A DNA stretch of 64,000 nt. Source: Galaxea fascicularis (lineage: Eukaryota; Cnidaria; Anthozoa; Scleractinia; Euphylliidae). Within the stretch, counting starts at the first letter, position 1. Every line of letters starts with the position of its first letter. Position numbers and translations under genes: made by a program. The notes beneath the pieces are model-generated. The model was given only the letters and a program-made list of their open reading frames with translations. It was not told the origin of the DNA and searched no databases. The stretch covers positions 18,662,739 through 18,726,738 of the forward strand of contig OX419345.1 in assembly GCA_948470475.1 (NCBI GenBank), given 5' to 3'. Of the stretch, positions 1-12,086 are shown piece after piece.

Positions 1-127
1 AAAATAAATTCGAGCAAAAGGGTTATGTAACGGTTCGCTTTCTTCCCACCCAACAACATAACAGTGAGCATTTTTATCATCAATAATAACAGCAATAGCT
101 ACAAGGATAAGAACCATATTAACTTAC

Positions 128-751
128 GGGCTCTGAAGCAGACCTTCTCAGCTCTCTTTATTTCAGGCCCTGACAGAGGTACACTATAAACTTGCATACA
201 GGAGATCCTTCCACGGAAGTACCTCAAATCGCGGGGCAATGCGCCCATTCTGACAGGTCGGTTTGTAGCCAGACGAATGCGCCCGATATATACGGACTTG
301 ATAGGTATTGAATTTCGCCAAAGAGTTGCTATTCCCGTTTTTTCATCATAAGATGCTCCAACGTAGTTCCACTGCTTGGGTATTAATTTACGACTTATTA
401 GCTGCCTTGTTGGTCTCCCTGTGCGGCGAACAAATCGCACAAACAGGGTATTGGGCCTAACAACCCAGAAGCGAACTCCACCAGGAGCGAAATGGAAGAT
501 TGGTCCCGATCCCTCTGGATAGACCCAAGCAAGGAGGGTAATTGAATAGTAGGAGTCAAGTTTTCCGTTGTTAGGAAACTTGATGTAACTTGTTTTACGA
601 CCCGGAAAGTAGTAGGATCCATCCGGACGTCCGTCGGGCCCCAGTGCCGGATAGACCTGGTGTAACTCCCCATCTCTGTTCTGGTTGCCGCTGATGTCTT
701 TTCCTTTTGTTCTCTTACTCAGAGGATACAACGCGACGATACGAGGAAAGT
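128..751 (-). CDS. LamG (concanavalin-like) domain exon of the secreted mosaic gene
   Basis: One open exon of 208 codons, bounded by an acceptor after GCTATACTAG (exon starts at 751) and a strong donor GTAAGTT (exon ends at 128); phase 1 at both ends. The protein has the layout of a LamG/jelly-roll domain: opening VALYPLS, then KDISGN, a central WVYP, a WNYVGASYD strand, and a closing cysteine pair in GRISCMQVYS and EKVC. Such beta-sandwich domains usually bind glycans or other matrix proteins. It follows the vWA exon 1885-2448 in frame (leftover G plus AC gives Asp). The donor shows that more exons lie beyond the left edge, so the C-terminus is missing here. The domain call is good; binding specificity cannot be inferred. 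Confidence 0.8.
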
Positions 752-1884
752 CTAGTATAGCAACGGACAAAATTGAATTAACCCTTCTGAAGTTCATTTG
801 AATTACAAAAGTCTTTTGGGCTGCAGTGATAACCAGAACAGTTCACTAACAAGATTGGTGAGATACTTATCATCGTAAGAAAGGCGTTCTTACAAATCTA
901 AGTCAAGTGAACATACTACGCACGAAACGACTTCGGAGTTGACAAAAAATGTAATACATTGATAAAATAAAGATAAAGCTCAATGTTCACGATAATGATT
1001 ATTAAAACGACTATCCAGTTTCAAAATTTAGAACAAACGCACCCGTGATTAATACACTCTACAGCGTCGTTTGTAACACAAAGTTCCCTTCGTGATTACT
1101 CTTGCTACCATTTTCCAAAGTTTCGCGTCATCCAGACTAACTTATCTCTCTATTATACTATACTCGACACGTCATGGTTTGGGGTGGGGAAAACAAGGTC
1201 TTTACATCGATATCTTTATATATCTTATTTTTTTACAGTACTTACGGGGTCTTACGGATGGCTTCGTTGTCGGCTCTGAAAGTTAAGGACAAGCAAAACG
1301 TTAATTTACGTCTATTATTCGAAACGTAATTTCACATCAAGACTGAAAACACAACAGATGTGTAGTGCATACTTGTTATTGGTCCTGTAATCGGACAAAG
1401 ACAGACGCGATGCGTAGCTGGTACTAGATTTCCTCCAGTTCCTGTAAAACCGACAGAATAAGTTGAAAATCACATTAAAGCTCTCAACAGCTTTATAACT
1501 CTGTTTACGTTATCCTGATTAGACAAAAGGTATTTCTTTGTCCATACAGTTATGCGTTCACTTACAATATAATACCTATGGGAGCAAAATACTAGAGGGA
1601 AACATGTTGTGAATGCATCATGGTCCCTTTTTCGAATCTTCCCTTTTAAACATCTGGTTTACTTCCAGGAGTACTTCGTCTTTTGTTTCAAGAGAAAATG
1701 ACAAATTCAGATGGAGGAAACCAAATCGTTATCAGCGTGTACCCAATGCAAATGTCACGACATTGCTATTTTAAATCAGCGAATATGCAACAGTGGAATT
1801 TGAAATCCTTCTATTGACAATGAGAGACGAACGACATATTAAGGAAAACGATTAGACGGCAACTGACCGAGCAATTACTATTAC
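752..1884. other. Intron of the mosaic gene, nothing recognised
   Basis: About 1.1 kb between the LamG exon and the vWA exon. AT-rich sequence; no open frame with coding character, repeat or transposon ends were recognised. Confidence 0.6.
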
Positions 1885-2448
1885 CTAAACAAATTGCGTT
1901 TCTGAGGTCGTTGACGACAACGCTAAGATGAGTCCAGTCCGCGGTGAAAATGTGGTTTTTCCTCGGCGGGGAGGCCATGATGTCCAGTTGACGACCATTA
2001 ATGTACCGTCCCACCCCTACACAGTAAATCCTCACACCAAGAGCCTTCAAAGCATTTGATGGACCTGCAATATCATCCATCGAGCTTCCGTCGGTTATAA
2101 CAACAACGACCTTGGTGGTCCTTGCACGATGAGGGTTCTTACGAAACAGTTGATTTTGAGCCATCAGCAAGGCCCTTCCTGTACGGCTCCCTGATTTAGG
2201 ATAATGAACTCCGCGGTTGAGCCTGTTAAATACAGCCCCGTTGTTTGTATAACTGTTAAAGCCAAATAGAAGGTAGGGCTTGGTACCATATACTATCGCG
2301 CCCACACGAGTGCTAGATCGGGACACCCGAAAGCCGAGGACGACGTCACGAACGAAGTCGATCAAACGGCGGAAGTTCCCGATGCCGTATCTCTCAACGC
2401 TCGCTGAACCATCGACCAAGAAAGCAATATCTATCGCTGCTTGGCAGG
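1885..2448 (-). CDS. von Willebrand factor A domain exon (C-terminal vWA) of the mosaic gene
   Basis: A single exon of 188 codons holds a whole vWA domain. The acceptor is TTATTCCCCACAG and the donor is TTTAG|GTAAT; phase 1-1. Metal-ion-dependent adhesion site residues are all visible: DGSAS after IDIAFLV, the Thr in SRTGRAL, and the Asp in VVITDGSS. The last strand reads GVRIYCVGVG and a closing Cys (NAICL) pairs with the opening Cys (ACQAA). vWA domains of matrilin/collagen-VI type mediate divalent-cation-dependent protein binding in the extracellular matrix. It sits between the acidic linker exon (5376-5837) and the LamG exon (128-751). Unlike the N-terminal vWA of the same gene, it is not interrupted by introns. 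Confidence 0.88.
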
Positions 2449-3323
2449 CTGTGGGGAATAAAAACGACAATGAGCAGTCGTATCACCTAATAGGCCATAT
2501 TCATATTCTTGACCACCACGTAATCTGTATGATTATGACTAGCTGTATGACTAGCTGCAGACCTTTCTTAAAAGCGTCCCTCAACAAATCCAGTGGCTGT
2601 CATCCGCGTATGAATTCTTACCTTATTTTACTACAATTGCAGTTATAACGAAGGGAAGTTAGTGTACCTGGCGGGAAAAGATTTCCACACATTAATCATA
2701 CATGCATTACTGTCATACTAACCCTGTTCCAAAAACGAGTGGAGTTTTGAGTCTTGAGTCACAAAATGCATGTATAATTAATGCATGGGGCTGTGTGGAA
2801 ATCTTGCCCATGGTGCTATATAAATGTGCTCTTATTATTATTATTATTATTGTTGTTGTTGTTGTTGTTGTTATTTACCGAGCCTAGTCCTTGCAGTCCT
2901 TTACCTATTTCCTTAGCCCTTCCCTTGGTCTAAGTCATCTGAAACTTATCACAGCTGGTACAAGCGTATCCCATTCAGACGAGAATTATTCCATGTATTT
3001 GCCTTTCAGATTTTCAGACTCATAAATATAACAGATTTAAAAAAGATTTGCTGTAAGGTTTACTTACTCATTGGCTTCGTTGGTTTTAATGTTGCTGTGA
3101 AAGAAAAAGAAAGGAAGAAAATGTCAGCCAAAATTATAACGCGACGGGAAAACTTGGTGACGAAAGATCTTTGAAAGAATTGTACATTCCTTGCATTGTT
3201 ATATGCTTCGTTCTACAAAAGCCTCCGACACATGTAAATGAGGTGGACCAAAGTGGCCCTGTATTCTGTAGTTGCTCCTCCAGGATCTAGTTTAGATTGT
3301 TTATTCGCATCCTCAGTGCTTAA

Positions 3324-3621
3324 AGCCGCGGCTACACGAGCGATTTTTGTTTGCGCTGGTGATACGATTTTTTCTGGTAATTGTCGTGTCGCCGACGCAC
3401 GGTGATGGGTACACGAGTGACAAAGTCTGTGATTTTGTCGCGAAAAGTTAACTCATTGAATTTCTCGCGATTTATTTTCTGCGATTTTTTAGCTGTCGGC
3501 ATCGCAGCACTTGCGCGAGGGTCGCTACACGTGTGATTTTTACCGCGCGCTGGTGACGCGACAAATTTAGAAAAAATCGCATCACCATCGCAAGCAAAAA
3601 ATCGCTCGTGTAGCCGCGGCT
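3324..3621. mobile_element. Non-autonomous DNA transposon with TAA target duplication
   Basis: The ends are inverted repeats beginning AGCCGCGGCTACACGAGCGA on both sides. The element is flanked by TAA at 3321-3323 and 3622-3624, the 3-bp duplication typical of PIF/Harbinger elements. The inside is rich in GCGATTTTT variants and has no transposase coding. The open frame across it is a by-product of the repeat. Confidence 0.7.
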
Positions 3622-4114
3622 TAATGCACGGTTTAATTCTACCTGTAACCATCCCCCCCGGGCAACTCCCGGGACAAGTCCAGTCCTTCGGTTGAAGCGG
3701 TCTTGTCCCCGAGGGTAAGGGGCCGGGTAATTCGATAATAACTGCTCGTTGTTCTTCTGAAGCAGTCCACTTGTCGATTCACGAGGGCGCCGAACCGTGT
3801 GGGGAATACCATGAATACCGGTTCACGAAGTTTAATATTTTGCTCAGTCCTCTGGTTGGAAAACCAATACTATTAAAAGTATTCATTTGACTTAGAAGAA
3901 ATTTAAAACGCAATTTCAATACTTTGGTATTAATGTTCTCTCCTCTAGTGCGGTTACATTTTTTCGTTAGTTTTCTTTTTCAAAAATAGTTTTCATGTTT
4001 TTATAAGATAACCGTGAACAAGTCGTATCCTTTTGTTCAAAACCTCTAGAAAAGTGTTTGTGTTTGACAAAACGTGCATAGTTATGTCCATTTTTTACTC
4101 CTAATGGCGTATTT

Positions 4115-4245
4115 GTGGTTCATGAGGTGCCCCGGGGGTAGGGAATTGTCTCTTTCTGTGTGCCCGGGGGTGGGGAATGGACCGCCCAGTAAGAAAAAGA
4201 TTGCAAATCTCCGGGGGTGTACCCGGGGGGGGGGGGGTAGGGCAT
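4115..4245. repeat. Degenerate CCCGGGGGT repeat with a poly-G run
   Basis: Three loose copies of a unit containing cccgggggt followed by gggaat or similar, the last with a run of about a dozen G. No coding potential. Confidence 0.5.
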
Positions 4246-5375
4246 GGTAACACGTAGAATTGAACCATGCATAAAGTTCGACCCCCTTCAATTTTGCGTT
4301 ACTGTAAACCGGTCACGCTGAAATATCGTCAGGCTTCCAACATGAAGCCACCAACTTTGCTCGGAGCGAATAGTTTCAGTTCAGTTGTACTTCAAAAATT
4401 AGATTTCGGTACAGAAAGGGACCAATAAAAACATTCCTTATTTCTTGAGTGGCTATCAACAAAGTTTAATCTAAATTTCGTTTGCTTGTTACTTCACTTC
4501 ATCTGATTTATACACGGCAGTCAGTCCTGAAACGTGTTTAAGTGGCCTGCAGTTAATGTTATCGAGTTATCGAAAGGTCAAGCCTTAAATCATACTTCTT
4601 GTAACCCACATTTTACATTACTTGTAATAAAACCAAAGACCTTATTGCCACCAGCAGTAAACGAGAATTTGATGTAGACTGATTCAAAAACGCAACGATG
4701 GAAACACTAATTAAAGCTGGTAGAAGTCGCACAATTAACGTGTGATACAAATATTCAACAATATTTACATACTTATTTCAATACCTGTCCTGGTTGTTCA
4801 TGTTTCCTGAAGTATAAATGGTGTTTACAGAGATCCATTTCATTCCAATAGAAGGAAATCTCACCTGTGCATCTTACTGATTGATCGGCGTGATCGGTAA
4901 ACAAGGTATTTGATCAAAATTAGCGGGAAAAGCGGATGGCACCTGGCGTGACATAGCAACACTTTTAAAGAAAAACCGGATTGTACTGAAATTTAGCAAA
5001 ATGGAAAGTTTCAGAGATATCTTGTTCAACCTCGAGGAATTACAACAATTCGAATTTCACAGATTTTTATAAGAATAAACAAATAATGCTATCTGAGCAC
5101 AAACTTTCCGCAACCTTCCATTCTAAAAACCACGCTCGTGTTGTAATTGTGTGGAATAACAGGTTCCCACAAATGGATTACAAAATTAACCTAACCAAAG
5201 ATAGCAGTACATAGTTTGCAACATAATTATTGTTGTATACCAGACTTTTCGCCGTCACCTTCCCAAATACACAAGTGCTGTAAAAGGATCATTTTACCCA
5301 CCCCCTTCAAAAAACGCCCCCCATTAATACGCTTCCCACTTCCTCTTCGAACGACCTGTTCAAGAGGGTACTTAC

Positions 5376-5837
5376 GGCAAACAGGACATCTTCCTCTAAA
5401 TGGTGTCACAAGTCTTGGTCGGGGTCTAAGAGGACTCACATTTAGCACCTCTGAATCAGAGGGTATTTCCTCGCTAATGGCATCTTTACTCTCCTCATTC
5501 ACAACTCCTTCAGTTGTATTTTCCTTCGCCCCTGGAACCTCATGTAGCAGAGCTACTTTATCTGCCTCGTTTTCCGCAACGACTGCATCCTCCTCGACTT
5601 CGTCTTTGAAAGGTTTCATATCTGGTTTTCTACCTTTATCGTCGATCAATTCCTTTTCGGGATTGTGTCGCCAGGGATTGGCGGTGTTGTTTAATTTGTT
5701 TACGTCAGCCTGGTAGGCCTCCGGTGAATGAGTAGGTTGTGAGGTTGGTGGCATCGTAGGCCTAGTTGGTGGCTGTACCGTCGTTTGGGCAATGCTCTCC
5801 TTTGAAGTACCTCCTTCTGTTTTATCATCCTTAACAG
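5376..5837 (-). CDS. Acidic Pro/Thr-rich linker exon ending in a CPVC motif
   Basis: An exon of 154 codons, phase 1-1. The donor CCTGTTTGCC|GTAAGT is strong; the acceptor (ACACAATAG) has a poor pyrimidine tract and was chosen because it keeps the phase with the preceding exon. The protein starts with a Thr/Pro stretch (PPTRPTMPPTSQPT), continues as a Glu/Asp-rich, probably disordered segment, and ends in a basic stretch followed by CPVC. No folded domain is recognised. Acidic, low-complexity linkers are common in cnidarian matrix proteins and may bind calcium, but that is an inference from composition only. The next exon supplies the Cys-rich start of the second vWA domain. Confidence 0.6.
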
Positions 5838-6703
5838 CTATTGTGTTGTTGTGGTAAATCCTTTAATTGGAAGGAAAAGTCCACACAAAAGTGAAGAAAG
5901 ATTCTGGAGTGCTTCTCCATAATTAGTTATTCGATGCGAACCACTACCTGATTGTAGAAACCTCTGTTGCGTTATGTTTCGGTACAAATTTGAGGAGTTG
6001 CGAACAAAACGGCATGCTATATATCCCTCACAATTTTTTTTTTCAGTTGTAAGATACAAAGGACAGAAAAACCGAAAGCTTCTTGTATTCACGAGGTAAT
6101 CACTTAGTGACATATAAATAGTGTCACTTTTGACTTGTTGAAAATGTGATTTTTTTTCCATTATATAAATAAATAGCGTCTTACATCACAGTTTCTTTAA
6201 AAACTACCCCCTTTAAGCTTTAATACTTTCTTTTAAAGTTAAAAGGAACGATACGATTCCAATTTTCGACGGTCAAGAAGTTTATAAGACTTACTTGTAT
6301 ACTTCGCTTCCCCAAGGTCCTCCCTCGCCATTAGCTGAGAAAGTAAGACGGGGCGGTTAGATTTGAAAATCGGCAGAATAAGAAATAATAAAAATGCCAA
6401 GTTCCAAGAAGAGAGGGTTGAAGGGAACTGAATGTCCTAAAACCAAAACTTATCACCATCGTCTACATAATAGGCACTAACAATGCGTGAACCAACCAGA
6501 ACTCGATGTTAATCATGAAATTAGAAACGGCAGCTTAACTCAAGAGAACTCAAGTTACGTTTGGCTTTGGTCAGTTCCCTAATTTGTTGAGAAAGTGGCC
6601 ATGTAAAAACACACAAAATTGAATTAGGTTTAACAGTCAGCTGGACTATAACACTCATATCCTTGTTAAAGGAGCATTAGCTGTAGGTTCAAAGGGTACG
6701 TAC

Positions 6704-6946
6704 CTTTACAGGCATCACTGACGCCATATTTCATATAGGTTTTATCGGCGTCTTTCCCGGAGAAGCATTGTCCTCCATTTTCAACAGCAAATATGATAAA
6801 GTTGTTGTCCAGAGCCGCCTCAGCGCACTTCATCAATGCGTTGGTCCTTGTCTTGTAGTCGTCCTCATACAGCAAGGGATGTTTCTTCTCCATTAAAGGA
6901 ATCGCTCTGTCCCAGGTGTCTTTCCAACACCCAAGACTCTTGAAAC
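6704..6946 (-). CDS. GCW-type cysteine domain exon (WSC/PAN-like) of the mosaic gene
   Basis: An exon of 81 codons, phase 1-1, with acceptor CACTCTCTTCAG and donor AAAG|GTACGT. It opens with SLGCWKDTWDRAIP and contains ALMKCAEAALDNN, FIIFAVENGGQCFSG and YMKYGVSDACKG. This spacing (GCW, then a helix with Cys, then FAVxNGGxC, then a Tyr-Gly-xS-xxC end) is the pattern of a small cysteine module that recurs in cnidarian secreted and cell-surface proteins and resembles WSC/PAN carbohydrate-binding modules. Four cysteines would form two disulfides. Function is not known; a glycan-binding role is a guess from the resemblance. Confidence 0.65.
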
Positions 6947-6974
6947 CTGAAGAGAGTGAGTTGTATTTTAGCCC

Positions 6975-7180
6975 TTTCAACCCTTGAGATCAAAATTTAA
7001 ATTCGTATTTGTTGCCCCTACACATTTCCTATAGAAGTAGTAGGGAGAAGTTGCGAAAATATCAAGCAAATTAATCTTGTTTGATCCTGTTCTCAATTCT
7101 CGTGACCACTCTGTATTATGAAGCATTGGTGTTACAAGGAGAAATTTGATGCTAATCACTCTTAGAGTTTAAAGGGTCAA
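6975..7180. repeat. Dispersed repeat, copy 1 (intronic)
   Basis: About 205 bp with the signature TTGTTGCCCCTACACATTTC near one end and GGTGTTACAAGGAGAAATTT near the other. Its two halves match 55120-55230 and 55860-55945, where a second copy has been split by later insertions. The ends are weak inverted repeats around aaccctt / aaagggt. Confidence 0.6.
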
Positions 7181-7647
7181 AATAGTCACGCAAAATAGCT
7201 AAATATAATAACCAAAACGTTACTTCTGTCATGCTGTGATGAATCTTGAAGTTCAATCAGAGAGCGGTAATTTGCCTACAAAAAAACTACACTCGGGAAC
7301 TGAGAAGTGAATGGTTGATACGGAAACAGATTCAAGAGAAGAATTTTGAAACATTACAAAAATATAGAAAGAGATGAAAATTGATGAAGAAAGCGAGCAA
7401 GGACAGTAAACAAAACAGGACAACAGTAATAATTGTAATGTAACTCGAATTGTAATGTGCCGAAATCGAGACTGTTCTCAAGGCGGATCAAAAGTCGTTA
7501 AACGTATGTATGGCATTACGGATGCTTCAACTATGGGTTATGTTCTCTGGAGAACATAACGTTCTAATTGCCAGGGGAGGCTTTTTTTTTTAAATGGGCA
7601 ACACTTAGGACAAAAATCTTGAACAAAAATTTGAACGGCAGACGTAC

Positions 7648-7917
7648 TTGTGCCTCTGATGTGATACGCCTGGTCTCTGTTGGGTTGCAATTCCTGTTTT
7701 TTATTATCCGCTTCACGATGTCTGTCATGCAAAGGAATCTGCGGTGGAGTGGGCTTTACCTCCTCATCGTGCAAGGGTGCAGATAACACGGCTGCTTGTT
7801 GTGGCGCGGCTGTGGGCAGCTGAACCTCACCCGGTGCCATATTGAATGCTAGACTGGTATCCAGAGGTGCGTTCGGCATCTCTGGCGTCGTCAAGTTTGG
7901 TGGGCATGGTGGCTTGT
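7648..7917 (-). CDS. Proline-rich linker exon
   Basis: An exon of 90 codons, phase 1-1. The acceptor is AATTCATTAG (start at 7917) and the donor is GGCACAA|GTACGT, which was preferred to reading on to the stop at 7538 because it restores the reading frame of the next exon. The peptide begins DKPPCPPN, is rich in Pro, Ala and Gln, and carries two PLHD motifs about 20 residues apart. No fold is predicted from composition; it looks like a flexible spacer between the short Cys exon (8381-8458) and the cysteine domain (6704-6946). Confidence 0.55.
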
Positions 7918-8380
7918 CTAATGAATTAATCAAAGTTCTTATTGGCCTGTATGAAACCTATGCGTCGATTTCCTGTATGAACCTTAGTCCCAACCTTTCT
8001 TATACATGTAGCCCCAAATGAGCATACAGAACTGTCACTGTTCATAAATCTGCACTGGATTTCATCTCGTTAAAATGACATTTATAAACGAACAACTATC
8101 ATTGACTACTTGTGCGTATTCACCTCAGCTTGCAATAGCTGTTCAGTTGTAGTTAAGATTTATCGATAAAACCTGATTTACATCATTGATATGTTAGTTG
8201 TAAGCGTTTTACTTCATTATTCAACAAATTCTTTTCATTCTTTAGAATGGAAACGACATTTTTGATAGTACAAAACATGTTTCGACAGTTCCATAGTCAG
8301 ATTACAACGTTACTGGTATTGTCCAGACCTTTCGGTAAATCTTTTCACTTGGTATCACGTTAGAGGTACGTTCAACTTAC

Positions 8381-8458
8381 CTGGACAGAAAGTGTTGGCC
8401 GGACAACATGGCTGACCATCTGCACCATATTGATTAACGATGTTGGGATAGTTATAAG
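8381..8458 (-). CDS. Short Tyr/Cys exon (26 codons) of the mosaic gene
   Basis: A 78-bp exon too short to stand out as an open reading frame. It has acceptor TTAACTGCTGCAG and donor CCAG|GTAAGT and is phase 1-1. It encodes a peptide with YNYPN, a central QYGADGQP and the cysteine run CCPANTFCPG. Supporting evidence is that its phase joins both neighbours (leftover G from the vWA exon gives Ala; its own leftover G plus AC gives Asp of the Pro-rich exon). Three cysteines in ten residues suggest a tiny disulfide knot or cross-link site. No family is recognised. Confidence 0.55.
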
Positions 8459-11142
8459 CTGCAGCAGTTAATAAAAGGAACGTAAGGAAAGCCTTTATCG
8501 TATTTTAAACTGATTACACTTCACACGAACACGTTACTACGGAAATCTTACCAGGCTAGTGAATGAAATCAAACCAACAAACCTGTCATTGTGCGATTAG
8601 GTGATCACAACACTTTCCATGAAATCACGATACGATGAAAATTCGCCAATATTAACTGGACCTGTGAATCTACTTACCTATATTCTGACGCTTGTGATGT
8701 GTTCCATTTTTACCCGCTTTGTAAGGTGAAGCAGTCTTGTTTGTCTCCGTAGATGCGTGGCTGGTGACCAGTAAAAGAAAAAGGCCTTCCAACAGCGAAC
8801 AGCCGCGCATTCTTGCCAAAAGAAGAAAAGAAATCGACAGATCTTGCGCTATCTACACCAGCATCGTTAAGTTGTTGGACAGCAACACAAAGTTTAATTT
8901 GTTTTTTGAAAGTTATAAACGGTACCTAATCTATAATGGATGCACAGCTACTTTGATCAATTTCCAAGGAAAGATCGTTTAGACCCCTCAACAAAGTTCT
9001 CTTTGCGTGTGAGTTAAACTGATGTTCTAAGAATTTTAAACTTTATATTGCAAGCCAAACGGCTATTCATGAATTTGTGAAAAATCGAGTGTTTATCCAC
9101 TTGAAACAGAAACTGAAGAAACAATTCAGTGCGTGGTGATTGTTTCATCGTACTGGACTATGGTCTTACGAGTTCTGGTTTTCTATTCAGTGGCCTCTTG
9201 TTGAATTACGTTTTCCGGAGAGAAATGGACGCATTTTCTAAACTAAAGAACTAAAACTCGTCGCCTAAATTGCCTTGTACTAATTTCAGTTCCATTGTAA
9301 AAATTAAGTTAAATCTACTTAAGCTATTTTTTTTACAAACTATAAATAATTCGAAATCGCAAGATGAATTTGAACCCTCATTCAATCGGTTTCGCATGAG
9401 CTATGCTCGCGTCTCTGAAATAGCTTTTAACGCGAACAGAATTTAAATTTCTTAAGAGTTGAAATCTTAGTGTTAATATAATTTCTAGAATTTTCACATC
9501 TTGTACGTTATTTTTATCCGAAGCGACAGAAGTGATAAAAAGAAAAATTTTTACTTACCTCGGCGCCTCAGCAGAAGTGACAACTACGTGTTATTAGCTA
9601 TTCCATTCTTACTGCTGAACTAAAAACTTCTTGCGAACAAAAGTAAGGTTTTTCCTTTCACTTATTTAAAGATGGCTTTTCAATTAATCGGTCAACCGGT
9701 ACTTGCCGTCAGTTCACTTGGGAAAGGTCAGTTGCAGTAAACAACCGGCATAGTTTATATTAAATATCGATAAACAACTTATCGTCATATTCACGACAAG
9801 TAAAGCTGTAACAAAATAGGCACTGTCCGCCTCCCAACATGGCCGCACTTACTGTTTGAATTTATAAAGTGTTGGATATCCAGCATTTTCTAGCTTGCAT
9901 TGCAAATATTAGGCGATATTGAATAACATGTGGATTAATCTCCTGCTGTATATTATGATGGGTCTGCACGTGCAGTCACAACAGGTATTTCTATAGAATC
10001 AGTCGGGGAGACAAGTGCTGTTTTATAACAAGAGCAAATTTTCGAGGGAGCACTGAATGCTTTTCCATTGTTGATGCTAACAGAACCATCCACTTGTACT
10101 TTTACCCCGTGATTTGCCGTCTTCTTACAGGCCCCAAACAGTCTGTGATGCCCATTCTGTAGTGCTAATTTGGAGAGTAGTACCCCTAAATCGGCACATA
10201 CCATTCTCCCATTTCAACACATATCGCACTGCACTCCAAAAGCCATGCATACATGAAACGTTTGGCAAACCTTGAGTAATAAGTTTGTAAATGCGCTAAC
10301 ACACACTTTGCACATATCACACCAGTTTTCTCTTTGTCTGGACGTCTCACTTTTGTGTCTGGGATCCTAATTCGTTTTTAACTCAATCCCGAATGTGCCG
10401 CGGCATTTTGGGCAAAGGGGTCGCGAATTACGGGAAGATTTTCAAATACTTCAGGTACTACTTCGACTCACAGTATCATTTGGTGACAAGAGCCAGAAGC
10501 TCAGAAAGTCAGACAGACTGATCTGTAAAGGCACTGGATAATTTTTCGGTAGTGTTTACTTTTGAGAAAATGGAGCGTGCTCTAGCAAAAACCCGCTAAT
10601 AGATCGTCGGCGAAAATTGGAAACGTCATGGTAACCAAAACGTTAGACTGCGGACTTGGTCCAACATCGTTACACACGTATTTGTTAATTTTAATTCAAA
10701 GAGGATAATAAGGTAAAAGAGTGTTGTATGTGTGGCTCAAAGCTTACCTAGGCACATTAATTTGTGAGGTATTCTTGTCATACTGATAACTTGGAGAAAA
10801 AAGCACACAGTCCTCTTGTTCACAGTGACATTTTCCTTATGGGCTCCTGCCTTCACACAAAAAATATTGAAATTGGCAATGGAAAATAGTTTGCGTTCTT
10901 TCATACAAAAAGGAAAAAAAAGACAAAAGCAGAAAAATACAATGCATGCCGGTCATTTTAATGACTTTGAAAAACAGTTAGTGTTATTTTTAATCATTAT
11001 TTGTAGTAAGGACGGACGAATCTAACATACAGCAAGAGTTACATGGGTCTTCAAGTGGGCGTTTCCGGCTTCACTAATCCCGTCCGCTTGTAGGGCACTC
11101 CAAAACGTCGGAGTTACAACCTTAAAAAGATTATGTACAAGT

Positions 11143-11182
<40 letters not shown>

Positions 11183-11198
11183 ATCGAGGTCATGGCCG

Positions 11199-11236
<38 letters not shown>

Positions 11237-11283
11237 GAAAGCCAAATATTTTCCCGTCCGGCCCGGCCTAGCTCAGTCAATAA
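11143..11283. mobile_element. Fold-back repeat
   Basis: Inverted arms start TTATTGACTGAG and end CTCAGTCAATAA, followed inward by GGCCGGACGGGAAAATATTT and its complement. The centre contains a second palindrome (gaccgagcgcagcgaggtc). No coding. A target duplication was not clear. Confidence 0.6.
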
Positions 11284-11806
11284 GCATTTTATCATATGGC
11301 CTCCTGAGACACTTCATGAATGCGTAAAAGATGAAGTTTTTACAAAAAAAGCGACTAATTTGCACATAAAATTGATCTAATATGTTGTTTGTATTTGCTT
11401 TCTGGTTGTAAAATAAACTTACATGGTTAGACGCGACGAAATCCTCTAAAATCGTATCTCGCAGGGCCGTACGTGTTCCTAACAGGGCCGTACGACTTTT
11501 TCCGGCCCTGCTCGCGCTAATGCTACGGCCCTCATACGGGGATTTTCTCAATAGTTTAAGAATGGAAGCGCGCGCGGGGCCGTACGGGTCATATGATAAA
11601 TAGGAATAACGTCTCTCTGACTTAGTCTTTTAAGTAGCGAGGAATGATTTTATTGCCCTCGGAAGATGACAAGTTGTTATTGTTTCAAACTTAGTAATCC
11701 ACTTTAACAAGTGAATTTCTCATTTACCTCTTTTCTTTCTTCGTGTCCTACTGTTTGTGTCTTGACAAAATGAAAAATATCAAAATGAAATGAACTTCAG
11801 AAATCT

Positions 11807-11886
11807 TAGCCTCCTACGCAGACATTCTTTTGGCTCGTCACGCAAGATTGCGTGACGAGCCAAAAGAATGTCTGCGTAGGAGGCTA
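11807..11886. mobile_element. 80-bp palindromic MITE with 9-bp target duplication
   Basis: A near-perfect palindrome that starts TAGCCTCCTACGCAGACATT and ends with its complement, flanked by cagaaatct at 11798-11806 and 11887-11895. A 9-bp duplication is typical of Mutator-like elements, so this is a candidate minimal MULE-type MITE. It has no internal coding sequence. Confidence 0.85.
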
Positions 11887-12086
11887 CAGAAATCTCAAAT
11901 TTGAACCAGTATCAGATACACCTCCAGCTTAACTATTTCAGGGTCTTGAAATCTGGGTTACCCAAAAGTTACCAATACCTGATTGTTTACTTCCTTGTTT
12001 GCAGAGGCATTGTTTATTTCCAGGTTTCCCCAAGAAACCACCAACTCCTGTAATCAAAAAAAAAAAAAAAGAAAAGAGGCGACTAA

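Larger units (their letters stand above)
2449..5375. other. Large intron of the mosaic gene with repeats
   Basis: Contains a short ATT/GTT microsatellite at 2836-2872, a TIR-bearing element at 3324-3621 and a G-run repeat at about 4120-4240. No further phase 1-1 exon was found here, and the flanking exons join in frame without one. Confidence 0.5.

Noticed and set aside
3332..3652. Minus-strand open frame of 106 codons
   Set aside because: It lies within the inverted-repeat element 3324-3621 and its composition follows the repeat.
7538..7647. Extension of the Pro-rich exon to a stop with FCPKCC
   Set aside because: The donor GTACGT at 7647 keeps the phase with the next exon; reading on would end the protein before the conserved modules.
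9953..10204. Minus-strand open frame of 83 codons in the large intron
   Set aside because: No phase-1 splice borders and no recognised motif; not needed to keep the mosaic gene in frame.
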